Below are positions 47,127-58,245 of a stretch of 64,000 bases of DNA, one piece after another. The notes beneath the pieces were generated by a model, which worked only from the letters and a program-made list of their open reading frames with translations, was not told where the DNA came from and made no database searches. Numbering within the stretch: position 1 is the stretch's first letter; each line of letters opens with the position of its first letter. This DNA is from Artocarpus heterophyllus (lineage: Eukaryota > Streptophyta > Magnoliopsida > Rosales > Moraceae), in NCBI GenBank assembly GCA_025403435.1, contig CM046345.1:3355052-3419051 (forward strand). Direction: 5' to 3'. The position numbers and the translations under genes were made by a program.

Positions 47127-49623
47127 TTGAAGCACATGTACAACAAATTAAAATTTAAAGAACTTTACTTTCTTACTCTTATCAACCTCTTTTGGACCTA
47201 CTGCCCATCCATCATGCACTTGTCATTTTCAATGTAACCCACGATCATAAAGCAAAAGGCGAAATTAATAAAATAAATGGTTATAATAGTATATGGTAGT
47301 ACATTTATACACATATTTATATGAAAACTTCCTTGAATTTTTTTAGGATAAATGTAAGATAAATAAAAACGTAAATATGCTTGATTCCAAAAAAAAAAAA
47401 AAAGGGGGGGAAAAGCAAGAAAAAGCAACTTATATGGTCATAATTAAAGTAGAAATTAGGCCTAGAAATAGCACACAACACCACAACCAAAGTCTTTAAA
47501 AACCCTTATCAAAAACAAAAAACAAAAAAAACAAAAAAAGTTTTTAGAAACCAAAAATACTTTTTCCTTATCTCTTTATCATTATCTACATATTTATGAT
47601 GCTGCAAGGCCTAAAAGCTAATTTGTGGCCCTTAGTTTATTCTTTATTTCATACGTATATGAGTATATAGTTGAGTAAATAATGCCTCTTTTCTTAACAA
47701 AACTCTTTTCTTTTATAGAAAATGCCTCTTTTCTAGCAAAAGAAGAAAGATAGAGAACTAATTTTAATCACTTTTGTTGCGGTCTTCAAAGGTAATCAAC
47801 CACTATAACTGAAGTAATTAAAGTTTGAGAAGAAAAACCTAGCTACCAAGCACACTTTTTAACTTTTCTTGAACAGGTTCTTCTTAAAAACAGTAAAGTA
47901 TGCATATATATATATATATGCGCGCACATACACATAGGCATGTCAAATAGTTAACAAAGATTTTAAGGGGAGAAAAGAAAATGGGTAACTGCAAAACGAC
48001 CTGAAAAGTTTCTTCTAACTGAGAAGAAACAAAGAAAAGGAAAAAGAAAATATCCCAAGAAAGCAAACCAATGAAACATAGTATTCTATCCAAAAATGGA
48101 ATTGTTAGCTAGCTATAACTAGCTAGATGGTCGGGTGGATCCGGTGTAAAAAGAATCCGAGTCAAAAAGCAACAAAAATGTTTGTGTGACCATAGATGAG
48201 CAGTATTTTCTTTTCCCTTGTCTTAAAGAAAGAAATGACAATAAAAATATTGAAAAAAAATTAAAGAAAGAAAAAGAAAATAGAAGGATTAAAAGATAAG
48301 CTGAAAAACAATGAATGAGTGAATTTATAATCCTTAGACATGTATTTTCTGTGATATGATCTTTTTCTCTTCTTATCTTTATATATATGGTAGAGGTTAG
48401 ATCATTTTGGTTTTTTTAGGTTTTTATGATTTTTTTTTGTCGCTCTTAATTATAATTCAGTATGATATTGTCATGCCAAAGAAGAAACTTGGATGCATAT
48501 ACATGATCAAGGGAAAAAAAAAGAAAAGAAGAGGCATGATGTTTAGTTATGATATCCTCAGCCTTTTGGATGGTGTAATTAAACATCATAATTATCTCTC
48601 TGTAACTTTTTTTTAGGAAATATCGCTCTAAATTTTTTGTTTGCTAGAATTCCTCAAACTTAGTTTTAAGAGAAATAATCAAAAACCAATGAAATTAGCA
48701 CATATATATTTTTTAATTTATTGCGTTTTGGGGTCTATTAATTAAATGTGATACTCGCCCGCACTATATAGATTTCCGCATCAAACAAAACTTTTTGACA
48801 TTAATAATCAACAAGAAAATAACTAATGATAGTTACTCAATATTAATATGACCTTCTAAAATTTAAACATTCTTCCCCTCAAATATCTTGCTTTGGTCTT
48901 CAAATCAAATCTCTTGCTTTGGTTTTATAACTAAAGTATCGCCGGCAATAGCAATCAATCTTTCTTTCTAATTTCATTCTTTTTTCTTTTTTGAAAGGAA
49001 TAAGACCCAGTCTTTGAAAGTGCCAAAAAGTACATAAATATGCTGCCCTCAAGTATTTACATTACTCTATATATACATATATATATTATGATGTACAGTA
49101 GTGATAACAACATCAACACTTAATTCCAACTTGTTGCATTAATTTAAAGTTAGGATTAGAGTCGGCACAAAAAGTTATAGGCACTGGTGGTGTCTTTCAT
49201 TACATAACATGGCACTTAAAAAAAGAGAGAGATATCACTAATTATGAATATCCTCACAATTCTAATTAAAAATAACCAACAGAAGCCACATTAGCTACCA
49301 ACTCATGTAGTGAGGGGTACTACTGGTGCCACTTAACTTTATTCCTTGCAATATTATTGATATTATGATATCTATAATAAAGATCAAGAAAGAGAAGAAG
49401 ACTGTAAGGAGTTGAAATTTTATATGATTAAAAATAGAACCTGCAACATCTTGTTGACATTGCTAGCACCAAAGACCTTGTGCACACTGGCAAACTTCTG
49501 GGGTTCATCAGCCGGAAAATGGGGAGCAAACACACAATCCTGCGCACATCTCCTCCTCAGAAGCTTGCAAGCTGCGCATGGAGATGTTGCTCCTTGTTTT
49601 CTACCACCACTCTCCTTGATCAT
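45488..49623 (-). CDS. LOB-domain transcription factor, LBD4-like
   Basis: Two exons on the minus strand: 49441-49623 (61 residues) and 45488-45829 (113 residues plus stop), joined in phase 0 across a 3611-bp GT-AG intron; 174 residues in all. The LOB domain has the CX2CX6CX3C zinc block (C16, C19, C26, C30), the FGASNVNKMLQELP GAS block, the conserved RDPVYGCVG, and a leucine-zipper-like coil LQQQVDVLQTQLAIAQAEV, so it is class I. The intron position after KMLQ is the usual one for the family. Overall it closely resembles Arabidopsis LBD4 (a nuclear regulator expressed at organ and vascular boundaries); orthology is inference. The C-terminal 50 residues are Asn/Thr/His-rich and variable in the family. 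Confidence 0.94.
45830..49440 (-). other. Large intron of the LBD gene
   Basis: 3.6 kb of AT-rich DNA between the donor GT (49439-49440 on minus) and the acceptor AG (45830-45831). It contains (TA)n at 47093-47120, A- and T-tracts, and an AGCTAGCTATAACTAGCT palindromic word near 48107. No embedded gene or transposon with clear ends was recognised. Frames at 46208, 47198, 47884 and 48407 are low-complexity. Confidence 0.8.
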
Positions 49624-50317
49624 TCTCCTATATATAATATCCTATATATATGTGTGTGTGTGTATATATAGGTCACGAGAAACAAAAAACAACCACGTCT
49701 TAAACTCAACATCTACATAAATAATAGGAAGAGAAAGTATATATTTAATGGAGCTAAATCTTATCAATGGAAAAAAAAAGGAGTATATATCATAACATGA
49801 TCATGTAATTATATGATTAAAACAAGAAAATTAATCAATAATGTTAATTAAGTTGATGAGAGAGATGGGTTATTAATTACTTGGGCTAATTGATTAGAAA
49901 ATAATTAGATGCAGAGAGAAGAAGTTAGCTTGGTAGCTAGGTGGTGGTGGTGGAGAATATTGGAGAATGGACAAAAAAAGGGAAAAAAGACAAGAAGAAA
50001 AGAAGTTGGAAAAGAAAGGGAAGTTGAAAAAAGAAGAGGAGGAGGGGGGAGCTTGAGATGAAGTGTTGTGAACGTTTTATGGAGAATCAAGTGGGAGCAA
50101 ATCTTAACGTGGATCCCACCAAAGAAGAGCCATAGATTTTGCTAGACAAATCAGTCTTTTTTGATAAGATCTTTTGACCCCACTTCCATATTTTACATTG
50201 TCTCACTACTAAAACTACTACTACTACTGTTGCTTCTTCTTCTTCTTCTTCTTTTAATGTTTTATTTTTAATGCTTTCTTTAAGCACCATGTATATATTT
50301 CCTTTTGTTACTAGCTA
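49624..50317 (-). promoter_or_regulatory. 5' leader and proximal promoter region of the LBD gene
   Basis: On the gene strand, 49905-50090 is strongly pyrimidine-rich (CT-rich leader), and TTC/GTA repeats are seen at 50215-50255. No single TATA box can be assigned. The region is cut off from distal upstream DNA by a retroelement insertion beginning near 50335. Confidence 0.45.
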
Positions 50318-53294
50318 AAAACTAATTAAATTTGTCTACTAGGGTTTCTCACTGAGTTTTGCACTGCCGCGCCCTCCCTTCCCTGGCCTGACATTCGGCA
50401 CTACCTTTAGGGTAGCTGCCAGACTTTTAGCCCTTGAGAGGGGGTGGGAGTTCTTCCAGTAAGAAGATGGAGGTGAGACGAAACGTTGGGGACTCGAGGA
50501 AGATGCTTGGCTGGAGTTGGAGGAAGGGAGGATTCACAAGAGGTGCCGACATAAGGTGGCTGGAAAGGTCAATGGGGGAGGTAGATCTAGGGCCAGAGGG
50601 AGAAGGGGCTGAAAGATCCGTGGATTCTTCATGGCCTGCTTGGAAGGAATAGGAAAGAACAACACCTGGGCGGAAGACGGTGTCGTTGGGAGGAGAGTGC
50701 AGAAGCTTGCCCTGGTGGGGGCTTCTGGCAGAAGGAGGAGGCGTCAGTCAGTCTAGGCGATGAGAAGACCACTGGCTCCATCGGCAAGAGGCTTTGGTTA
50801 GAAATGACAAGAAGCGACCCCTTGACGGCAGGCTCAGAAGCGAGTTCTATGATGGTTGTCTACCTTTATCTCATTGCCCTCTGTTTGTAAAATAAGATCA
50901 GCTTCTTTGTGTTGTAGTGATGGTCGGTTTGTAATAAAGAAGTTAGTTTCCCCAACTCTGCTATTGGTTTGTATTTTCCATCGACTAAGTAGCAACATTT
51001 TGTGGGGGTTTTTGGTTGCTAGATCTGAATCTATGCCGAGTTATATGCACCTTAACTATGACAGTTTTGATTTCGGTTGATTGGTTTTGTCCACTGACAG
51101 TAGTGGTCTTTTGTAACGAGTCAGTGATGAGCTCTAATTTGGGCATTGAGTAGGTTCTTTCCTTTTAGGTCTCGACGTTGTCTTTTGCCCTTATGCTTCA
51201 TCTGATGTTTACTGGTGGATTCAATTAGTATCCGAGATCATTGATGCTTATGCAACTTTGTTTGTATTATTTTCTTTTTGTTTTGAATGAAGTTATATTA
51301 TGTTGACATATATGCCCTAAGGAGTAAAAATGTAATATGTTTCTGGAGACATTTTTATCAATAAAAAGTTTATTTATTATTCATATAGCAAATATTGTCC
51401 TCTTTACGTTCATATTTGTTGGATGTATGATAAGCAAATAAAAGCCTGAGACTATCAGTCTAAACATTTAGAATCAGGCATATGATAGACAGATTGTGCG
51501 GAAGACATGATTCTAAATGTGATGGTCTAAATCATAAGATCCGCAATCGAGAGAATAAAGTTGGGCGCTTTATTCAAGCAAATATTGTTATGTTGTCTAT
51601 ATCTTTAACGAGAGATAGTTAGTCTTGGTAATCGGAGGTAGATTTAGCGAATAGAAACATTGGTGCATTGTCATAGGTGACGATGTATTGGATTAGGACA
51701 TAAAGTGTAATTAATTTAGATTAATAATTTTGTCTTGGCAAATTAATTCACTTTGGATAATCATATGTGTTGTATCTTAATCCTGAGATAAATAGTAGGC
51801 CAGTTGTCTTGACTTATTTCTTTTATATACCAAAGGATGACATTCATATTTTATAATGGTATGCATATCGGTACTTTAGATATATGACTTTTGATAGCGT
51901 AGACTTGTTATTCATAGATACGGAATCCATAGCTTTTCTTTAGGAGTCAATGATATCCTCTTATATGCGTTATCCTATAATTGGAAGACTAGAGTGTTCA
52001 ACCATTTGGATACATAGGTGTAACTGAATGGTATACTATCTTTGGATAGTAAGTTTTTCGATGGTAAGATAATGGAATGTAAGAAAAAAATAATCGGGAA
52101 AGTAAGATAGAATTTATCCTTAAGCCAATTATGAACATCCTATGGGGATACGATACATAATGATATGTCATGAAGACTTAGCTATTTTGGCTTCATAATT
52201 TTATATAGTTTGAGAGTTCAGCTCTAAGCTTTTAGTGAAGTAGCATTAGAGTTGATAATTATGAAACATATATCTGGGATATTGGGTTTTATAATTATCA
52301 AGAGCTTAAACTATATAGGTCCATCATGTCCCCTTTGCTAGCTCATAATAAATCATGTAACGATACGGTGTGCTTTTTAAATAAATTGGTGATTTATGTT
52401 AAATTATTAGACTAGCTAAAATTTAAGTTAATTGGATTTAATAATTCATGTTAATTTATCGGTTGAATTAATTTAGTAAATTAATTCAAGATAAATACGT
52501 CGAATTATTCTAGATAATATCTTATTTTTATAGGTTTATCTATATATGACTATTTTAATTAGATAACTTTTCTATTATGTTATTTGAATTAAAATTGAGA
52601 CTATATGAAAGATACCCGGAACTAATAAGATAAGATTTATCCAATTAGTTAAGATGGGATCTATCGGACCAACCTGCAGAGTTTGAATTAGATTTAAACT
52701 TGGGGATCAGTGACAACGCAATCGACAGTGGTATACTAGGCGCGGTCAATCGTGGCAGTTAGAGTCCTAATTTGATTACTTGGATTAGACTCTGAAACTG
52801 ATCCAAATTCAAATTTTGAGGCCTTATTTATATAATGACCAACCTAGAAGACAACCTCTATAAATAAGGAGTGAGTACTCGTTGCTATTTAGATCAGTTG
52901 AGAAATTAAGAGTGAGCACTCTAATATGTAAGTCTCTGAAACTTTCTGAGAGCTATTGTTCATAATCACGAACCTTAGTTCTGGGTTTTCTCAATTGGTT
53001 GGAAGGAAAGTTACCGGGGAGGAGCTGTTTGATGTGCGCCCACACACACTTCTGTCGTGGATAGAGAATAGCAAAGAAGACCAATTAGTTGATGCTCTTC
53101 TAGAACGTTCTTCTCTTCACATATTGCAGAAGTTCTTTGGCATACAAGGTTAGTAAGATTTGGTTAATTTATGCATATAGTGTGTCAAACTTGTATTTTG
53201 AAAAATACTCTAGTATAAAAATTTTTAATTTCCACTGCATACTGTTTTTCTAACACATTATCAAAAAAAAAAAAAAGAAACTCATTAAATTTGT
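50318..53294 (+). mobile_element. Non-LTR retroelement with poly(A) and 17-nt duplications, split by a solo LTR
   Basis: The left duplication AAACTAATTAAATTTGT (50318-50334) and the right duplication AAACTCATTAAATTTGT (53278-53294) differ at one base. The body is 50335-51300, resuming as a short piece ending in an A14-like tail (about 53263-53276). Long flanking duplications plus an A tail define target-primed retroposition. The body is about 0.96 kb, GC-richer than its surroundings, with no RT or endonuclease motif. So it is a truncated or nonautonomous LINE/SINE-type copy. The 72-codon frame 50434-50652 is unrecognised. Confidence 0.85.
51301..53255 (+). mobile_element. Solo LTR (1955 bp) inside the non-LTR retroelement
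   Basis: Starts TGTTGACATATATGCCCTAAGG, a typical plant copia LTR opening, and ends TTTTCTAACA. Flanks TATTA (51296-51300) and CATTA (53256-53260) form a 5-bp duplication with one mismatch. No primer binding site or coding region follows. Removing it rejoins the retroelement body to its A tail. Confidence 0.82.
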
Positions 53295-53457
53295 ACTTAC
53301 ATACTTTGAGAGAGTCCTCTTTTTTCCATTTTCTTCTCCTGTTTTTCAGGACTTCAATAGGACTCAATACATTTAAAACAACATACTTTAACATATATAT
53401 TTCTTTATTTTAATTAGTTCTTTTATTTTCATTCATCAATAAAAAAACAATCCCATT

Positions 53458-53555
53458 TGTGGTTGCAAAAATAGTCTAATAGTAAATTCATACTCGACTC
53501 TATCATAAGATAAAGAGTCCGAATACCCCATCTTTAAATTCAAAAAAAAAAAAAA
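53458..53555 (+). mobile_element. tRNA-derived SINE, second copy
   Basis: Aligns with the SINE at 39358: TGTGGTTGCAAAAATAGTCTA start, ACTCGACTCTAT middle, GAGTCCGAATACCCC B-box-like segment, then a terminal A-run. The boxes are more degenerate and no flanking duplication was found, so it is the older copy. Confidence 0.7.
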
Positions 53556-54971
53556 CTGTTGCATTCTTCACATATAAAATAGCAAAAGGGTGCTACCAGC
53601 TTCTTCTCCTGATCAATATTTTGTCAATTAATTATGCATAAATTCCTCCTCTTGCCCACGAATCCAATTACTAGAACATGCCATATCATTATCATGTCGA
53701 TTATTGTTTTCACCAATAATTTATTATGCACATAAGAAGTAAAGTTTAGATCACAAAAATTAAGAAATAAGAATTAGTCTAGTAAGAAGAAAAGTACGGT
53801 TGACTAAGCGCTTCACACAGATTAGGTTCATTGATCAAGGTGAATTAAGGTAAATATACAAGGAATAAAAATCCAAAAATGCCATCTCCTTGATCAATTT
53901 CATATTTGTGTGTACGTACTTGTGGACCACTGAATTTCGTACGTAATCAATGTACACAGAGATACATATATAAAAACCAAAAATAATGAAAAGACAAAGG
54001 AAAGACCTATATAGCTGGCTTCCTAGCCACCTTGATCTAGATCTCTGGGGAGGCCTGCTATTCAATCATTTTCCTCATTAATTTCATTGATTTATTAACA
54101 AATCTCTCCATAAAACCTGTTCTTTTGCCTTCTCTTCTCCTGTTTTTTTATATTAGGGAATGAGAAATTTTTGTCAGATTCCAAAAAAAAAAAACCCATT
54201 GACAGGACAATTTTTCAAAACGTCAAATTTTCATTATGTGCTATCAATTTTATATACATTTATTTTTGATGTAATTATGGCTAGATTTAATGTTCGGAGA
54301 CACTTAGTACTATCAATAGCGATATGTACAACCGCAGAAAGTTAAGAAATAAGTGTGACTGTATTAGAGATTTTTCTTTAAGAAAAAAAACTTTATTAAG
54401 CAAAGGAAAAGGTCTTATAAAACCAAAACGTAACAAGGTTAAAAATAAAAAGAAAAGGCAAAACTGAATAAAAAAAAAGAAAAAGACAACAAAAAGGCCA
54501 CCGATGAGAAAAACCTAAGATTTTCAGCTCGTTTTAAAACCACTCTCATTACGAGTCGAAGCAGGTAGGTTGATTGTTTCTTCCCTGAATTGTTATTAAT
54601 TTCTTTTCTTAAAAAAATGAAGATCTGTCAATTATTCTCAAGAATTCAAAGCAACAATTTTTGTCTCGTCTGGCTTGCACGATTGTGGATTTCTAATGCA
54701 TTATCTACTTCAAGGTTTTTCGATCATCAGAAGAGAGTTTAATTATATCTTTAATTCAACCTTTCAATAAGAACAGAATTTGTATTTACTTTAAATTAAT
54801 AAGAATTAGAGGCCCGCCGCCTTTGCAGCTAGTAGGGTTTTAAGGAGAAGCATGCAACTAATAAAATATGCATACATATATATATAAACATATAATAACA
54901 CTGCTGATCATATAAAGGCATATGTGTGTGTGTGTTTGTGTGTTTCTATACACACACACATGAGATGCGTG

Positions 54972-55006
<35 letters not shown>

Positions 55007-55320
55007 GGTGTTATATTATAATATATATATATATATGTATATGTCGGTGTTTGTGTTATATATGTGTGTGTGCATAACACGTACCATACTTGACGAAGAC
55101 GGGAAAGGAAAGCGCTGCGTCGTTTGCCTGCATGAGAGAGTAATCAATATCTTTCATTTTCATCTCTAACGTTTAAAAAGATGGGACCAAGATGACTACT
55201 AATAAGAAAGTAAACTTATAACATATATGGACAAAATTTGTAGGCACTTTTACAGAGGGGGAGAGAGAGAGAGAGAGAGTTTGTGACCAAAAAAAAAAAA
55301 AAACAGACGGCTCAGAGGAA
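53556..55320. other. Intergenic DNA, no gene recognised
   Basis: AT-rich with A-tracts. Compound (TG)n, (CA)n and (TA)n runs at 54915-55065 create the apparent 81-codon frame there. The minus frame 53835-54065 has one hydrophobic stretch but no recognisable family. Confidence 0.6.
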
Positions 55321-55669
55321 CAACTTGTAACGCCCCTTAAATCAGACGTCACAGATGTCGTTACATACTTACATTTGAACAAGCATAAACTATATACTAT
55401 TAAATAATATCAGGCTTAATCGTTACAATTGATTTTACAAGTATTTAAAACTTACATTACCAGAATCTATTCATACGTTTTTTTTTTTTTTAAAAAAACT
55501 TATCGTTGTTTCGAAAATAATCATTTAATTTATTTCATAACATATTTTATTCAATTATACTTAATTTATCATAAACTTATAGGTTTGTCAAGTTGTATAA
55601 ATCAAAACTTATAAATATATTCCATAAAAACTCTTGATCAACACATCATTTGAAATTCATTTGTTCCCA

Positions 55670-55850
55670 CAGTTCGGCAGGCCGAACTTGGAACTTCGGC
55701 AGGCCGGTGTTTCTCTGCCGGCAAGCCGGCAGAGGCTTTGCAAAACGGATTGAAAATTCATCCATGTTCGGCAGACCGAAAAATCCAGTCGGCCGGCCGA
55801 ACTTTGGGACTTCGGCAGGCCGGCCACAGAGTTCGGCAGGCCGTCCGAGA
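55670..55850. repeat. TTCGGCAGGCCG motif array, left
   Basis: At least six exact or degenerate copies of TTCGGCAGGCCG(GA), some extended to the palindrome TTCGGCAGGCCGAA, within 180 bp of GC-rich DNA inside an AT-rich LTR. Frames on both strands read GRP/AGR repeats; these are by-products. Confidence 0.92.
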
Positions 55851-58109
55851 CCCCATTTCCTTGAAAAAACTAACTTAAAACGTTCCAACTTTACGTAAAA
55901 TATAGCGGAAGTTCATAATTCATCAAAAATGATAAAACAACTTATAAAAAACATAATATAAGTATTCTTAAAAACCTTAACATAAAATATGTTCAAAATA
56001 TATAATTGATTAAATCATAAAATCATAAAAATCATTTCTTCTTGGCATGCTTCCGGTTACAATTCATCGTTCATGTTGCTCACACGCCGTCCCATGTCCT
56101 CCACCTATTCCATGACTCTCTTACTCTTATCTGCAACATGGCATATAAAACATGATTAAGCTAACGCTTAGTAAGTATATATAATTCTCACAATTTATAA
56201 AGCATTTCATAAACATCGTCATCTTCATGATCATCATATCATAAAGTGCCTTAAGCACAATTTCATAGAACATATCTTTCATAACGTTAGCCATGTTAAA
56301 ACTTAATCCATTTTATCTTAAGGGCCCAAGTGTTGCACCATAAACATCATCATAGGCGCGCCGTCATGAGAGGAGAAGGGTAGCTAATCCCAAACCAAAC
56401 ATGACATCATAACATAACATTTCATAACATTGGATGTGCAACACTTATTAGGTGATATATATATATACATACTTTTCATTCTTTAAAACATGTCATCATC
56501 ATACATGCATATCTTTAAAATCGTGAAAATCTTTATAAGAAATCCTTTAAGGAAAAATCATCATAAAATCATCATGAATATCCTTGCAAAACATATCATC
56601 AATCCTTGTAAAAAAAAAAGTGTCATGTTGTAGATGAGATTGTACTTACCTTATCGTTAGCTTACTTAACCTTAAAATTACACTTGGTGACGACGCCGCG
56701 GTCTCGTTGTGCTCGCTTCCTTGAGTGTCCATGCCATTTATCCATTTAAAGATGCAATAAAATCAATAGTTATCATAAAATATCCATACACTCATCTCAT
56801 ATTTTAAACATTATTCATAACCATAAAAAGAAAATCGTCATCACATATACATGTAATTATGATTTTCTTAAATCAAAAAAATTACTTAAGCATATAAAAC
56901 AAACCATGCATCTAAACATAATTATCTTTTAAATAAAACATTTCGTACAATTAATATATATATATATATATATATCAATTTAAAACCTCATACAATCATC
57001 ATATCATCATGCATAAAATCATTTTATTCTCATAGAATCATGTAAATACATTAAAACGTTTAATAAAACAAAATCCCAAAAACAACATTATCAAAACAGA
57101 TTTTTCTTATAATAATTTCATAAAAATTTCATAATCATGGAAATAAAATACATTCGTCATTCATATACATATTCTTAACAACTTTTCATGAAAACATCAT
57201 ATTTACCCCTTGACTGAACATTACGTTTTTCATACTTAAAAATTAAACAGTAACATTACTATGAAGGGTAGAAGACAGAAATATTCATTTTTCATTAAAA
57301 ACATTTATATGACATAAAACGTGAAGAAACATCACACATAATACCCATGAGCATCATAATAAAAACACAAAACAAAACACAATACCTAGAGAGGATATTG
57401 TAGGCGAAGTGAGGAGAAGAATTTCTTTTCAAAAATACCAAAAAAGCCGAATTCTTACCTTGGAGTTTCTTCTCAAAATTCTTGAATTCACCAACGAAAC
57501 AAAACTTTTTCTCAAAAATTTTCACGGGAGAGAGAAAAATTTCGTGAAGAAGGAAAGAAGAGGAAGACTAGAAAGTCAGAAAATGTCTCAGACTTTTTAG
57601 AGAGAGAGAGAAAATAATAAAAAGAAGAACGTTAATTAATTTTCTTTTAACGTAATAAACATAATGAGCATTCATGGCCTTCATTAAGTCAGAAAATTCT
57701 GACTGTTGAAAGCGTGACATGAGGCGTGCGAAGAGGAAGAGAAAATAATGAGAGAACGTCTCAGAATCGAGAGAAATTATCTGAAGGAAGAGCATTAAAA
57801 TTTTCTAATGTAATATGTATAATAAAGAATCATTACTCTTCATTAAGTCAGAAATTTCTGACTGTTAAGAGAGTGATTGGCGTGGGAAAGGAGGAAAAAG
57901 AAAAAGAAGGTCAAACATTATAAATCTTACCTTAAATTTACCTTCTAAAAATAGGAAACCTCTTTAAATAATACAAATCAAATCCTTTAATTTTCCTTAA
58001 CTGATAAAAACATTCCATTATTATGCCAATTAATCACATTAATTCACCCAATTAATGTAATTAACTCAGCCATAATTTTGGAGGAATTTTCTGTTGACTG
58101 CTTGTCAGC

Positions 58110-58245
58110 CATGTTCGGCCTGCCGGTTTTCCCTTTCGGCCTGCCGATTCCAGCAAGTTTGGCCTGCCGGTGGGGGTTCTTCGGCCTGCCGTTCTCGGGC
58201 AAGACGTTCGGCCTGCCGAGCTTAAAAGTTTGGCCTGCCGATCTG
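58110..58245. repeat. CGGCCTGCCG motif array, right (inverted)
   Basis: About six copies of TTCGGCCTGCCG or TTTGGCCTGCCG, the reverse complement of the core of the left array, spaced 15-35 bp apart. Located about 270 bp from the right end of the solo LTR. Confidence 0.92.

Noticed and set aside
50215..50255. TTC/GTA trinucleotide run as a coding repeat
   Set aside because: Short simple repeat in the LBD upstream region without an open frame of meaning.
54924..55169. 81-codon Tyr/Val-rich frame
   Set aside because: Derived from (TG)n and (TA)n microsatellites.
55646..55898. GRP/AGR-repeat proteins on both strands
   Set aside because: Both frames arise from the palindromic TTCGGCAGGCCG array; equal coding on both strands points to DNA repeats, not protein.
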